Source: Lysinibacillus sphaericus (lineage in GTDB: Bacteria > Bacillota > Bacilli > Bacillales_A > Planococcaceae). Taken from it: a stretch of DNA of 64,000 bases. The stretch lies in assembly GCF_006864135.1 (NCBI RefSeq), contig NZ_SADV01000006.1, forward strand, positions 207,825-271,824. The letters run 5' to 3'. The translations under genes were made by a program, and so were the position numbers. The notes beneath the pieces were generated by a model. The model was not told where the DNA came from and searched no databases. It saw only the letters and a program-made list of their open reading frames with translations. Positions 54,512-63,919 of this stretch are shown one piece after another. The stretch's first letter is position 1; each line of letters begins with the position of its first letter.

Positions 54512-54873
54512 ATGTCAAAGAAACTATTTACTGATCAAGAACAAAAATTACTCAAGAAACATCCTTATGTAAAGGCTGTTAGTGAAAAAGGAATCACTTA
54601 CACAGATGAATTTAGAGCAATTGCCATTGCAGAATATGAAAAAGGAAAATGTTCGCGTGAAATCTTTGATGATGCAGGATTTGATATCGACCTGGTAGGG
54701 ATTCATCGAGCAAAATCAGCTTTGAAACGTTGGCGAGCAGCTTAAGAAAAAGGTATCTCAGGGTTTGAAGATACACGCAAATATCATTATGGACGGCCAC
54801 TAGAACGCGAATTAAGTCTATAAGAAAGGACATGCTTGATTAGAAGCACAAATCGCCCTTCTTCGTGCACAAA
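54512..54873 (+). pseudogene. IS3-family transposase OrfA remnant
   Basis: The open part (54512-54745) encodes a 77-residue HTH segment (TYTDEFRAIAIAEYEKGKCS, HRAKSALKRWRAA). A TAA at 54743 interrupts it. The same frame then continues with EKGISGFEDTRK and GRPLERELSL before a second stop near 54822, so the original OrfA was longer. Confidence 0.8.
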
Positions 54874-54907
54874 TGAACCCCTAAAAAAGATAGAATTAGG
54901 AGAAAGA

Positions 54908-55756
54908 GTGTTGAGAAAGAATTAACAGCGGAACAAAAATTTCAACTGATTCACACTGTTATCCAAAAATATAAATTACAGCGAATGGTACGTTATCTTT
55001 GCCAGATATTTGGTGTTTCTCGTTCAGGCTACTATCGCTACTTTATACAAGAGGCAAAATTGAAAAGACAAACACGCCATCAAGCAGATGAGAGAGTCAA
55101 AGAAGTCATTTTAAAAGCGACGTCCTAAAGGAGCCCGTCAAATTAAAATGACGCTAGAACAACAGTATCAAATCACCTATAACTTAAAACGTATTGGTCG
55201 TATTATGAAGAAGTTTCAAATCGTTTGCCCAATTCGAAAAGCCAATCCATATCGACGAATGGCTAAAGCAACAAAGGAACATCGGACATTACCGAACTTG
55301 CTAAACCGCCAATTTAAGCAAGGAATCGCTGGAAAAGTATTTTTAACAGACATCACCTATTTGAGTTTCGGAAAAGGTAAACGCGCATACTTTTATACAA
55401 TTAAAGATGGAGAAACCAATGAAACTTTGACATATGAAGTATCTGATAAAATAACGCTAAATATCGCCCTGAATACACTAAGGAATTTGAAGAAGAATGG
55501 TATCAAACTAGCAGAAGATGCATTCATCCACTGGGACTAAATCAATCCATGTCACGTCGAGGCAATTGTTGGGATAACGCACTACAAGAATATTCTTTGA
55601 GCATTTTAAAGATGAAACAGATTTAAAATCATGTGAAACACTAGAAGATGTAATACGAGAAATCAAAAGTTATATGACCTATTACAATCATTATCTGGGT
55701 CAGTGGAACTTAAAAAGATGACGCCTGCGAGACATCATCTTCTTCAAGTTTCTTAG
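54908..55756 (+). pseudogene. IS3-family transposase OrfB (DDE integrase) remnant
   Basis: Frame 1 gives ELTAEQKFQLIHTVIQKYKL and FGVSRSGYYRYF up to a stop near 55127. A one-base shift then gives RPKGARQIKMTL and, from 55148 to 55540, PNLLNRQFKQ and VFLTDITYLSFG (the first catalytic Asp). The second Asp region is deleted after AFIHWD. Remnants of SMSRRGNCWDNA and TYYNHYLGQWNLKKMTPA remain downstream. It is non-functional. Confidence 0.85.
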
Positions 55757-55956
55757 AGCCATTTTTCAAATGTCCTTTACAAAGGGTACACTTTACATCC
55801 ATCAGAGGCTTTTTCTTCATTCACATTCAGTAGATGTTAGGTCACCCATTGAAAAAGTGACTCATTCGATTTCATCTCAAATTCTTAACGATGAGAGTGT
55901 CTTCTGCTGAATAAAGATAAAAGTGGATTCTATTTCCCTCATGGTCTCCCGCTGGA

Positions 55957-56841
55957 TTATTTCATTTTATAATGAAATAATTTTTTTTCTACGACAAATC
56001 CTGCTGCTAAATATAAATTAATGGCCCTTAAATTGTTTTCTTGAACACAAAGAGTTAACTCCTTAATGTTTTTATAAGCAAATAACTTAGACATTGCGAA
56101 CCTTAATAAGTTGGTACCAATCCCTCTTTTTCTATTATCATTAGTTACAGCAATGTATTCAATTGTTCCTTCTCCGAATTCTGGATTTGCTTCAAAATAT
56201 ACATATCCCTTTAAATGATTATCTTCAATCAAAATATACAGTTTATTATACTCATTTAAGCGTTGAGTCATTTCATTTGAATTATAATAAGTTTTAGGAA
56301 ACGTTTGTTGGTGCAACATACTAAATACATCTTGAAATTCACTACTATATTCCACAAAATCATTACTTTGTTCTAAGAGAATTATATTATTTTTATATGC
56401 CTTCAAAACTAAGTGGGTTCCATGTTTATTTAACTGTAACTTTTCTATTAAATATATAGCTAATGTATTTTCACTACTAATGAAAAATTCAAACTCTTCA
56501 ATATATGAAGAGGTTTTACCGAACAAATAATCCCATAAATTATCTATCATAATTTCCTTTTTATTAATAAACTCATCTCTAATAAAAGGTCCCCAAACTT
56601 CAGCAGTGCATTTCTCTGAATCGACGTCAAATCCTAGAGCAGCTATAATAGTTTCATTTTCATAGATAACTGCAAAACAATCCTCTATTTTTAAGTCTGA
56701 AAAATCATTTTTCAAGGTATTATAAATCTCTAAAGATTTATCGCCGCAATAACCGGTACATTGTTCAATTTTGTTGTTGTAGATAACTAAAAATTCCGAT
56801 AATTCCTCATTGCTTCTTGGAGGTTCGGGGTTGAATTGCAT
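55957..56841 (-). CDS. GNAT acetyltransferase at the end of the peptide cluster
   Basis: A 294-residue protein with two GNAT-like halves. The C-terminal one is complete (about 165-294: GTIEYIAVTNDNRKRGIGTN holds the acetyl-CoA loop, and ENNLRAINLYLAAGFVVEKK is motif B). The N-terminal half is a degenerate copy. ATG 56841 follows AGAGGTG. It is 16 bp after the permease gene, so it belongs to the operon. It may acetylate the modified peptide (for example an ornithine amine) or protect the producer. Both ideas are inference. Confidence 0.85.
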   Translation of the reverse strand: MQFNPEPPRSNEELSEFLVIYNNKIEQCTGYCGDKSLEIYNTLKNDFSDLKIEDCFAVIYENETIIAALGFDVDSEKCTAEVWGPFIRDEFINKKEIMIDNLWDYLFGKTSSYIEEFEFFISSENTLAIYLIEKLQLNKHGTHLVLKAYKNNIILLEQSNDFVEYSSEFQDVFSMLHQQTFPKTYYNSNEMTQRLNEYNKLYILIEDNHLKGYVYFEANPEFGEGTIEYIAVTNDNRKRGIGTNLLRFAMSKLFAYKNIKELTLCVQENNLRAINLYLAAGFVVEKKLFHYKMK

Positions 56842-56857
56842 AAAATCCACCTCTTAA

Positions 56858-57631
56858 TTAATAATGTCCTAACAATGCTTTTTGTTTAGCAACTTTTTCT
56901 GCTTTATTAAATACATAAATCCCAATAGTAAAATAAATAGTAGAATTAATTATTAAAAATAAAAAATTCCCCACATTTAAGGAAGAAATAGACAGATCAT
57001 TGATTGTAATCTCACGAATTAATTGTAAACCATACATAAAAGGAGCAAACTTTAAAAAAGGAACAGTAGTTAGGGGTATAAATGTCATTCCCATTATTAC
57101 AAATTGGAATATTTGTATTATATGACCAGATTCTTTGAGAATAATTGTAATAGATGATACCATATATCCTACTCCTAGTACTCCTAATAAGGTAATCAAT
57201 AGAATTGGGGTAATAGACAATAAATCTAAATTTAATCTCTGTTTTGCAGTTAGCATAGCTAAAAGTAATAATATGGAGATGGAAACCATACTTATTATCA
57301 CTACACTCACCATTCTCGTCATAAAAATAAACCATAATTTATAGGGTGTAATTGTCAATTGTTCTAATGTCCCTCTCCCTGCCTCACCAGAAATTTCTAA
57401 TCCAATCCCTTGTGTTAAAGATAGAACTAAATACCAAAAAATATAATTCATAATAACCATTTGGATATTATAATCGTGACTTTCTGGATCACCTATTAGA
57501 GATATACCTAAAAAGAAACCAAGAAAAACAATATAAAAAATAATCAATTCACTTATAGTATTAGGTAAATATCTTTTCATATGTATCCATTCTCTTTTAA
57601 AGTTAACTTTAAATACATTAAACACTTCCAT
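56858..57631 (-). CDS. ABC-2 type exporter permease of the peptide cluster
   Basis: A 257-residue membrane protein with six hydrophobic segments, from the ABC-2 permease family. SGEAGRGTLEQLTITPYKLW is the characteristic cytosolic loop. The ATG at 57631 lies inside the ATPase gene end (14-bp overlap), giving translational coupling. A start at 57673 would overlap further and lacks a better ribosome site. It probably exports the mature peptide or gives self-protection. Confidence 0.85.
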   Translation of the reverse strand: MEVFNVFKVNFKREWIHMKRYLPNTISELIIFYIVFLGFFLGISLIGDPESHDYNIQMVIMNYIFWYLVLSLTQGIGLEISGEAGRGTLEQLTITPYKLWFIFMTRMVSVVIISMVSISILLLLAMLTAKQRLNLDLLSITPILLITLLGVLGVGYMVSSITIILKESGHIIQIFQFVIMGMTFIPLTTVPFLKFAPFMYGLQLIREITINDLSISSLNVGNFLFLIINSTIYFTIGIYVFNKAEKVAKQKALLGHY

Positions 57632-58568
57632 ATATGATCTCATCTCCAATAAGATTAAGGAAAACTTGTTCAAAATTTATGTCTCTTTGTTCAAATTTCT
57701 CAATAGTTACATTAAGTTCTTTTAGAATTTCTAATAGTAAATAAATCTCATTATTTTCTTTTATATTAATTACTATTTCCGACTTATCTTCCAAATCTAA
57801 AGTTCCGAACATATTAGAAGAGGATAAGATTTTTTCTTTTTGATATTCTTCTAATTTTTTAGTTAATGTTATAATAAAGGACTTAGTATTAAATAAGCTG
57901 TTTAATTTATCAATAGTATTATCGGTAATTAAATTTCCTTTACTAATAATAACTACCCTTGAACACAATTGTTCAATTAATCCCATATCATGAGAACTTA
58001 TTAATATAGTCCTTTTTTCATTTTCTACAATTTGTTTTAAAAATTGAATCATATCTTTATTCGATTTAACATCTAAGCCTAAAGTAGGCTCATCTAAAAT
58101 AAGAATTTCTGAATCAGATAAAATTGCTATAATAATAGCAATTTTTTGTTGCATCCCACGAGATAAATTTTTTACTAATTCAAACTTTTTTTCGAATAAA
58201 TCGAATTTCCTTAAAATGGAATCGATATATTCCCCCTTATTTTTAATTGAGCAACCTCTAATTCCTAAAAAGTATTCAATATTTTCAATTACAGTTAAAC
58301 GCCAATATAAATTTCTATTTCCTTCTAAGACCGTGCTAATATACTTAATACTTTTTTTTGAAAATAACTCATTTTTAACATACACACGTCCTTCATCTGG
58401 ATTAATTAGACCACATAATATTTTTATTAATGTTGTTTTACCAGCACCGTTCGAACCTAATAAACCTACAATCTCACCCTTTTGAATTGTAAACGAAATA
58501 CCATTCAATACATTTACATTATTAGATTTTGAAATATACCTTTTTTGAATATTTTCAACAGTAATCAT
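57618..58568 (-). CDS. ABC exporter ATPase of the peptide cluster
   Basis: A 316-residue ATPase of the NodI/drug-export type. Walker A is GSNGAGKTTLIK (about 37-48), the signature is NLSRGMQQKIAIIIAIL, Walker B is ILILDEPTLGLDVKSN, and the switch His is in LISSHDMGLIEQL. A C-terminal domain of about 85 residues follows. There is no peptidase domain, so leader removal would need another protease. It is coupled to the permease. Confidence 0.9.
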   Translation of the reverse strand: MITVENIQKRYISKSNNVNVLNGISFTIQKGEIVGLLGSNGAGKTTLIKILCGLINPDEGRVYVKNELFSKKSIKYISTVLEGNRNLYWRLTVIENIEYFLGIRGCSIKNKGEYIDSILRKFDLFEKKFELVKNLSRGMQQKIAIIIAILSDSEILILDEPTLGLDVKSNKDMIQFLKQIVENEKRTILISSHDMGLIEQLCSRVVIISKGNLITDNTIDKLNSLFNTKSFIITLTKKLEEYQKEKILSSSNMFGTLDLEDKSEIVINIKENNEIYLLLEILKELNVTIEKFEQRDINFEQVFLNLIGDEIIYGSV

Positions 58569-58610
58569 TTATACACCTCACTTTATTAGAAGAACTAATA
58601 TTTATTAAGA

Positions 58611-60056
58611 TTAAAATTTTATTGGGTTAACAAATGGATAAGCATTTCTTAACTCTAAAAAATTTCTATAATTAGCAACCTCTTGCATTAATTCTATTGT
58701 TTTTATTTGATCTACGCCCCTTCTTAACCCCATTGCAATTTTAAAAAGACCTTTGCTTTCTATAGTATTTGGAATAATCACTTCATATCTGCTGTCTCTA
58801 AAACCAAAACTGGAACCATGATAAAAATTAATTTTTCTCTTTTTAACCTCATAGGCTAAAACCCCTAAAAGAAATCCATGATTATCCAAATTATCCTCTT
58901 TTAAATGAAAAACTACGAATGGTGATTTTGCCCATTCAAAATTAGAAATTAGTGAGGGGTGCACAACTTTTTTGAATAGCCCATCTGCTTGAATTTTTTC
59001 CGCTAATAACTTATTATTCTCATAAATAAGATTGCAATAACGTGTATATAATTCTTTGTTAAACACAAATCGATTATCTAACAACGCTAATTCTTGATAT
59101 GTTAATCCTGCTCCCAAAATGGTTCTCACTTGCCTAATATAATTTGTAAAGACCTTAGCATTTGGTATGTCTAGATTATTTTTTAACGTATAAACGCTGA
59201 TAACTCCCCCATTTGATAGTTCTAAGCCTTGCTGATCTAATTTAAGAATAGAATGAACTTGTATAACTATTATATAAGGATAATTTTCTAAACTTTTTAG
59301 AATTTTTTCTATTTGATGATAATTTCCACTTAACGTAGTATCTACAATCAATACCCTTAATCTATTAGGTGTAGAATTACATAAGGTTTCTAAAAATTTA
59401 TTAAGATTAAATACTTCTAAATCCCAGTTATATCGGACTAACTCTATAAAAAATACGTCTGTACTCTCTACCCAGTTAAAAAATTCATTTTGTTTTCTAT
59501 AACTTGTAATTTCAATTGCTTCACTTCTATATAAATCTGTTAAGACCCTTGTTTCAAAGTATTCACTCCATGTACTAACAACTAACTTTTTACTTTCCGA
59601 TGGTTTATACATAGCAAAATAACTTTGTAAAACTGTTGAAATTGCTGCCATACCACTTGAACATAAGACATTACTTAATTCCCAATTAGCATGGACATCT
59701 CTATAAAGACTAATTTTTTCTTCAAGGAAATCTGGCTGTATATTTCTTTCATAACTAAAACTAATTTTGTTGGATTGGGGCAGTTTTTTTATTGTATTTA
59801 AAGGTGGCGACTTCAAATGTTTGTTAGTAATGTTTTGAACATAGCTCATCCAAATTTCCCTTATCTCCATTGTTAAAGTATTAATTTCATTAAAAAATAA
59901 TTCAGGGCTATTATTACTTTTAATTGTATGGATAATCTTTTCTACTTTTTCTATCCAATTATAATAATCTTCAGTATTTATCTGATTTGCAAATAAATTT
60001 TTAAGTTCCAATAATTCCTCAATATTATCTAATAATAAATCTTGATTAATTATCAT
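58611..60056 (-). CDS. PLP enzyme of the Cys/Met-metabolism (fold-type I) group in the peptide cluster
   Basis: A 481-residue protein. Residues 1-105 form a helical extension unusual for the group. Residues about 105-480 are a fold-type I PLP domain. CSSGMAAISTVLQSYFAMY (132-150) is the phosphate-binding region, VDTTLSGN holds the PLP-ring Asp (D239), and VHSILKL the Schiff-base Lys (K272). SSFGFRDSRYEV is the C-terminal substrate region. The closest described enzymes are cystathionine gamma-synthase/lyase-like. The real substrate is unknown, and a peptide-linked residue is possible. It begins two bases after the stop of the upstream decarboxylase-like gene. Confidence 0.78.
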   Translation of the reverse strand: MIINQDLLLDNIEELLELKNLFANQINTEDYYNWIEKVEKIIHTIKSNNSPELFFNEINTLTMEIREIWMSYVQNITNKHLKSPPLNTIKKLPQSNKISFSYERNIQPDFLEEKISLYRDVHANWELSNVLCSSGMAAISTVLQSYFAMYKPSESKKLVVSTWSEYFETRVLTDLYRSEAIEITSYRKQNEFFNWVESTDVFFIELVRYNWDLEVFNLNKFLETLCNSTPNRLRVLIVDTTLSGNYHQIEKILKSLENYPYIIVIQVHSILKLDQQGLELSNGGVISVYTLKNNLDIPNAKVFTNYIRQVRTILGAGLTYQELALLDNRFVFNKELYTRYCNLIYENNKLLAEKIQADGLFKKVVHPSLISNFEWAKSPFVVFHLKEDNLDNHGFLLGVLAYEVKKRKINFYHGSSFGFRDSRYEVIIPNTIESKGLFKIAMGLRRGVDQIKTIELMQEVANYRNFLELRNAYPFVNPIKF

Positions 60057-60058
60057 AA

Positions 60059-61201
60059 TTAATTACCTGCCTTAATAAAAGTTGAATCTTTTAAAATCCA
60101 CTCATCTGGTAGATGATATCCATGCATATTTCTAGCCATACTATTAACATATGCACCTACAGGATTCATTAATAAGCCATCGTTAATCTTCAGAGGCTTA
60201 TGTCTTACTGAGGAAATAAAAACATCTTTCTCGTAGCAAGTATTCCCAAATATAACGTGTTCTTCTTCTGTAGTATTCATGGAATCTGAATAGCTATGTA
60301 CTAAATAAGGATATGCCCAATAAGTTAAATTCCAAGCTGAACAATCTACAGTAATTATTCTTTTATTAATAGATAAATCTGAAGATTGAACCTTTGAGTA
60401 TAAATATCCACTCATCGCTAAAATTAACATTCCTGGTTCAACTACTATTTTTACTTCTCTGTTTAACTGTCTATTTATTTGTAATACATATTCTTTAACT
60501 ATTTCCCAACTTTTTTTTACTTCTATTTCATCTGAGTATAGATAAGTTAATCCCCCTCCAATATTGATTACTTCTAAATCTTGAAATTTATATGATAAAG
60601 AATAAATATACTCCATAGCTTCTTTAATTATAGAAGAGTTTTGTAATTCTCCAAGATGGAAGTGTAATTGCTTAATTTTTAGCTTTTTATTATTTATAAA
60701 TTGAATAAATTCATCGGAATCTATATTTATACCAAACCTACTTTGCTCACCATAAGTTATGTCTGGATGTATATTTTTTAATGGTACTTTTACTCGTACT
60801 CCGACTTCATTTAAATTATATTCTTCAACATACTTTTTTAATTGTGAGAAACTGTTGAAATCAGGTAATATATTTCTTTCAAGTAACTTTTCTAAAAATT
60901 TTTCGTTATATGCAGGTGAAGTAGAATAAACAGGGTTCATCCCTATTTCCTCCACTATTTCAAATTCATGAATAGATGCCACATCAGCACCTAACCCAAG
61001 ATCAGAAAGTAATTTTAGTACTATTTTATTTCTATTTGCTTTTATAGCAAAACATAGTTCTACATTTGGAATTATTTTAATATCATTTCTTATTTTTGAT
61101 ACTGTACTAACAATCGAATTATAGTCATATATAATGGCTGGGGAACCAATAGATGGCTCATTATCCAATAGGAAATCAGATATATTTGGATAAATACTCA
61201 T
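60059..61201 (-). CDS. Fold-type III PLP decarboxylase-like enzyme, Cys-bearing paralogue
   Basis: A 380-residue alanine-racemase-fold protein of the ornithine/diaminopimelate decarboxylase family. The Schiff-base Lys is K54 in CFAIKAN. H182 is in HFHLGE, the Gly-rich phosphate loop is INIGGGLTY (213-220), and E255 is in VEPGM. The second-subunit catalytic Cys is C322 in GNTCYEKD, and the C-terminal GAYVNSMARNMHGY is typical. All residues needed for decarboxylation are present. It overlaps the arginase-family gene by 4 bp. It may act on an amino acid freed from, or exposed on, the peptide. Confidence 0.85.
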   Translation of the reverse strand: MSIYPNISDFLLDNEPSIGSPAIIYDYNSIVSTVSKIRNDIKIIPNVELCFAIKANRNKIVLKLLSDLGLGADVASIHEFEIVEEIGMNPVYSTSPAYNEKFLEKLLERNILPDFNSFSQLKKYVEEYNLNEVGVRVKVPLKNIHPDITYGEQSRFGINIDSDEFIQFINNKKLKIKQLHFHLGELQNSSIIKEAMEYIYSLSYKFQDLEVINIGGGLTYLYSDEIEVKKSWEIVKEYVLQINRQLNREVKIVVEPGMLILAMSGYLYSKVQSSDLSINKRIITVDCSAWNLTYWAYPYLVHSYSDSMNTTEEEHVIFGNTCYEKDVFISSVRHKPLKINDGLLMNPVGAYVNSMARNMHGYHLPDEWILKDSTFIKAGN

Positions 61202-62385
61202 TTTTTCTCCATTACCATAGTAATTATTTTTAAAATCAAGTTTGAAGTCATTACACCTTCTACTTCGCTTTTTCCAGGTAATAATTCAACAATATCTAGT
61301 CCTATAACTTTAACTTTTTTTACTATTTCTTCGATTATTAATAACAACTCTTTATAGTCGAATCCACCAGGAAGAGGTGTTCCAGTTGCTCCCATAATTA
61401 ATGGATCAATAACATCAACATCAAAAGTTATATAGTATAAAATTTCAGTATCTAAATTTTTTATAAATATTTCCATATCATCCAATATACTCCTGTCAGG
61501 ATACATCCTCACTTTTTTATGTTCATACTTTTGAGAGGACAATTGTCTTACACCAATTTGAATTACTTCGACAACATTTTCAATTTCTAGTACCTTATCC
61601 ATGAAATTCCCATGGTGTAATTTTTCTCTCCAATTTTCCATGTTAACAAGACCAAAGTCTGAATGTGCATCAAATTGTATTACTTTAATTTTTTTATCTT
61701 TTGATATTCCCTCTATACATGGATAAGCAATTGAATGATCTCCCCCAATCGTAACTGGAAAAATATTTTTAGAACTAAGTTTATAAATTGTTTCTTTTAA
61801 AGCATCAAATTGAGAACCATTTTTCGAAAATACAATTGCTTTAATATCTCCACAATCAGCTAAATGTATGTCTTTAAGTTTTTGAGTTCCATCAATTGGA
61901 TCGAAATAACCTTCTAAGTTTCTTGAATTATAATTATAAACTGCTCTACTTACTTTTCTTATATAGTTAGGAGCAAATCTAGTACCGGGTCGATAAGTAA
62001 CATTCAAATCATATGGCATACCAATAAATGCTACATCACACCAATCTCCACTTAAACACTCTTTAATTGAAACTAATGGAGCATTAAAAATACCATTATT
62101 ATTTTCAAACAAGTCCCTTTGAGGGTAATAAAATTCAATAATGCCTTCATTTATTAGATAATCTATAATCTCAATTGCTTTACCTTCATTAAGATTATAA
62201 TTGTCTTGTATTTTTTTTAAGGCTCGTTCTTTATTAACCGGTATATTGAATATTGAAATTATATTTAACATTTGTTCATTTAATATTACTTCCCAACCAG
62301 ACTTATAATCCCAAATTTTATCTTTACTATCCTCTTGTAAAAACACTACAGATTCTTTAACTTTATAAAATTTAGTTCCCTTCAT
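61198..62385 (-). CDS. Arginase-family enzyme with N-terminal PqqD-like recognition domain (probable peptide arginase)
   Basis: A 395-residue protein. Residues about 1-90 form a winged-helix PqqD/RRE-like domain (SGWEVILNEQMLNIISIF; EIIDYLINEGIIEFYYP). Residues about 115-395 form a ureohydrolase with all manganese ligands: H217 in IGGDHS, D239, H241 and D243 in FDAHSDFG, and D322 and D324 in FDVDVIDP. HHGN (257-260) and DIVELLP are also family marks. RRE domains bind leader peptides. Peptide arginases such as OspR turn peptidyl arginine into ornithine, and the cluster peptide has two arginines in its tail. Agmatinase is the main alternative. Confidence 0.85.
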   Translation of the reverse strand: MKGTKFYKVKESVVFLQEDSKDKIWDYKSGWEVILNEQMLNIISIFNIPVNKERALKKIQDNYNLNEGKAIEIIDYLINEGIIEFYYPQRDLFENNNGIFNAPLVSIKECLSGDWCDVAFIGMPYDLNVTYRPGTRFAPNYIRKVSRAVYNYNSRNLEGYFDPIDGTQKLKDIHLADCGDIKAIVFSKNGSQFDALKETIYKLSSKNIFPVTIGGDHSIAYPCIEGISKDKKIKVIQFDAHSDFGLVNMENWREKLHHGNFMDKVLEIENVVEVIQIGVRQLSSQKYEHKKVRMYPDRSILDDMEIFIKNLDTEILYYITFDVDVIDPLIMGATGTPLPGGFDYKELLLIIEEIVKKVKVIGLDIVELLPGKSEVEGVMTSNLILKIITMVMEKK

Positions 62386-63589
62386 TTTTTACCTCTTCAA
62401 TTTTAATTAGTTTCCCATCTTTCAATAAGTATTCTATTGGTAAAGGTATTTTGTTAAATTGTCTAGAATTAGTAATGGTATACGCTCCAAATGCACACAT
62501 CATTAATTTTTCACCTACTTTTATATCTATAGGCAAATGAAATTTCATCGTATTTCCATTTGTGTCTCTTCCAAAAATATCCCCCTCATATAAGGTATTA
62601 CCTGTAAGTTTATATTCAACTAAATCTGAGTCTGAATTTAAACTATCAATTGGTATTACTTGTGGCTTATGCCAAGGTGCTAAATTCCATGCTGATGAAT
62701 CCAAAGTAAGTAAATTTACATTAAAAAAGTCATGATATTCTTTTGCCATTATTTTCGTAATTAGATATCCGCATCCAGACAATAAAGCACCGCCCGGTTC
62801 AAATCTAAATTCCATTTCTCGACCGGTTTTTCTGCGCCAATTATTAACAATATCTCTTAGTTTATAAAATACTTCTTTTGTTTTATTCCGATTTATATAT
62901 AAATGGAAAAAGCCTCCTCCAAAATCGATGGTATGAATATTTTCATATTGTTCTGCTATAGCTAAAAGGTAGTTAGCTTTATATAATAATGAATCAGGGG
63001 TCATTTGCCCTGTGTGTACATGCAATCTAGTTATATTTAGATTGTATTTTTTTAATATCGGTTTTAATTCAGGATTACTAATATTTAATCCAAATCGGCT
63101 ATCCTTACCATATGTGGAGTTGGATTCCAGTTCTTTAGGTAAAGGAATTCGTATGCGTAACCCTATGTCTGTATTTGGATGTCGATAGCCATACAATTCT
63201 ATTTGTGAAATTGAATCTAAATCAATAATTACATTTTCTTCATAAAAAAAATCCATATCATTTTCAGAAAAAGCTGGACCAGTTGTTGTAATTTCTTTGA
63301 ATCCTGCATTTTTTGCTAGTTTATATTCCCCTATACTCGCTACATCACACCCAAGCCCGCTTTCAGCATAGATTTCCAATATCTTTGGAGTGTGTGTAGC
63401 TTTCACCGCTAAATTTAGTTTAGTATTTGGGACAACGCTAATATCTTCCTTGATTCTTTCAATTACATCACCCATTCCATTAAAATCATATATGAGTGCT
63501 GGAGTTGATATAGTTTTTATTATTTCAAATAATTCCTTAGGTGGCTGAGAATATAATGGTTCAAGGATTTTTCCAATACTTTTATTCAT
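62372..63589 (-). CDS. Fold-type III PLP decarboxylase-like enzyme, paralogue lacking the catalytic Cys
   Basis: A 405-residue paralogue of the enzyme at 60059-61201. K63 in LAVKATHTP is the PLP lysine. HVHTGQ (191-195), IDFGGGFFHLY and FEPGG (E264) are retained. At the position of the other enzyme's GNTCYEKD it reads GNTLYEGD, so the proton-donor Cys is Leu333. It may be a racemase-like, altered-reaction or structural subunit that pairs with the Cys-bearing paralogue. ATG 63589 follows AAAGGGGAAC. It overlaps the arginase-family gene by 14 bp and is the first enzyme gene after the precursor copies. Confidence 0.85.
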   Translation of the reverse strand: MNKSIGKILEPLYSQPPKELFEIIKTISTPALIYDFNGMGDVIERIKEDISVVPNTKLNLAVKATHTPKILEIYAESGLGCDVASIGEYKLAKNAGFKEITTTGPAFSENDMDFFYEENVIIDLDSISQIELYGYRHPNTDIGLRIRIPLPKELESNSTYGKDSRFGLNISNPELKPILKKYNLNITRLHVHTGQMTPDSLLYKANYLLAIAEQYENIHTIDFGGGFFHLYINRNKTKEVFYKLRDIVNNWRRKTGREMEFRFEPGGALLSGCGYLITKIMAKEYHDFFNVNLLTLDSSAWNLAPWHKPQVIPIDSLNSDSDLVEYKLTGNTLYEGDIFGRDTNGNTMKFHLPIDIKVGEKLMMCAFGAYTITNSRQFNKIPLPIEYLLKDGKLIKIEEVKNEGN

Positions 63590-63693
63590 ATATTATGTTC
63601 CCCTTTCATATCAATAAATACCTACTCAGAGATTCCGTTGAATAATGAAAATTAAGTTTTTACTAAACTTACTAAGTATTAATAATAAGTTCC

Positions 63694-63831
63694 TTAAAAT
63701 TGCTGAAGATCGCCTCTTGGTCGAGAGCCGCCTAAAATTGTTAAATCTAATTTAATAACTGCTGCTGTAGTTTTTTCTATAGTAAATTGATTTTCAGTAT
63801 TCTCCACAGTAGATTGACTTTCAGTACTCAT
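63694..63831 (-). CDS. RiPP precursor peptide, copy 1 (45 residues)
   Basis: A short gene with the strong ribosome site GGAGGTAAGG nine to eighteen bases before ATG 63831. The leader part is polar (MSTESQSTVENTENQFTIEK) and is followed by a hydrophobic recognition-like stretch with AAVIKLDLTI. A Gly-Gly at residues 34-35 precedes the ten-residue tail SRPRGDLQQF. The last 26 residues are repeated exactly in the next copy. It lies 104 bp upstream of the modifying enzymes on the same strand. GG cleavage and modification of the two arginines are inference. Confidence 0.82.
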   Translation of the reverse strand: MSTESQSTVENTENQFTIEKTTAAVIKLDLTILGGSRPRGDLQQF

Positions 63832-63919
63832 AAGACCTTACCTCCTTCTAATGTTTATTATTTTTGTATTTCAATAGAAACTTCTTACTTAAACATACAA
63901 AGTATTAATAAAAAGTTCC

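Larger units (their letters stand above)
54423..55790 (+). mobile_element. Decayed IS3-family insertion sequence
   Basis: A 1.37-kb element with imperfect terminal inverted repeats, TGTACCCTATAAGATAGACA (54423-54442) and, from the right end inward, TGTACCCTTTGTAAAGGACA (55790-55771). It has the TG…CA ends of the IS3 family. It contains orfA and orfB remnants in two frames with stop codons, frameshifts and an internal deletion. No target-site duplication is visible (flanking triplets AAA and CTT differ). It lies exactly between the iron operon and the peptide cluster. Confidence 0.85.

Noticed and set aside
54512..54745. Treating the short OrfA-like frame as an intact HTH gene.
   Set aside because: Homologous coding sequence continues after its stop in the same frame, and OrfB is broken. 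It is part of a dead IS.
57596..57613. Palindrome TTTAAAGTTAACTTTAAA, nearly the same as the one at 49766-49784 upstream of ohyA.
   Set aside because: It lies inside the permease coding region (VFKVNFK) and such A/T palindromes arise easily in this composition. A shared regulator is not supported.
61198..62385. Reading the arginase-family gene as an ordinary agmatinase in a polyamine pathway with the two decarboxylases.
   Set aside because: The PqqD-like N-terminal domain and the adjacent duplicated Arg-containing peptides argue for peptide modification. Not fully excluded.
63712..63723. RGD tripeptide in the precursor tail, which could suggest integrin binding.
   Set aside because: A three-residue motif is expected by chance, and the arginines are more simply explained as arginase substrates.
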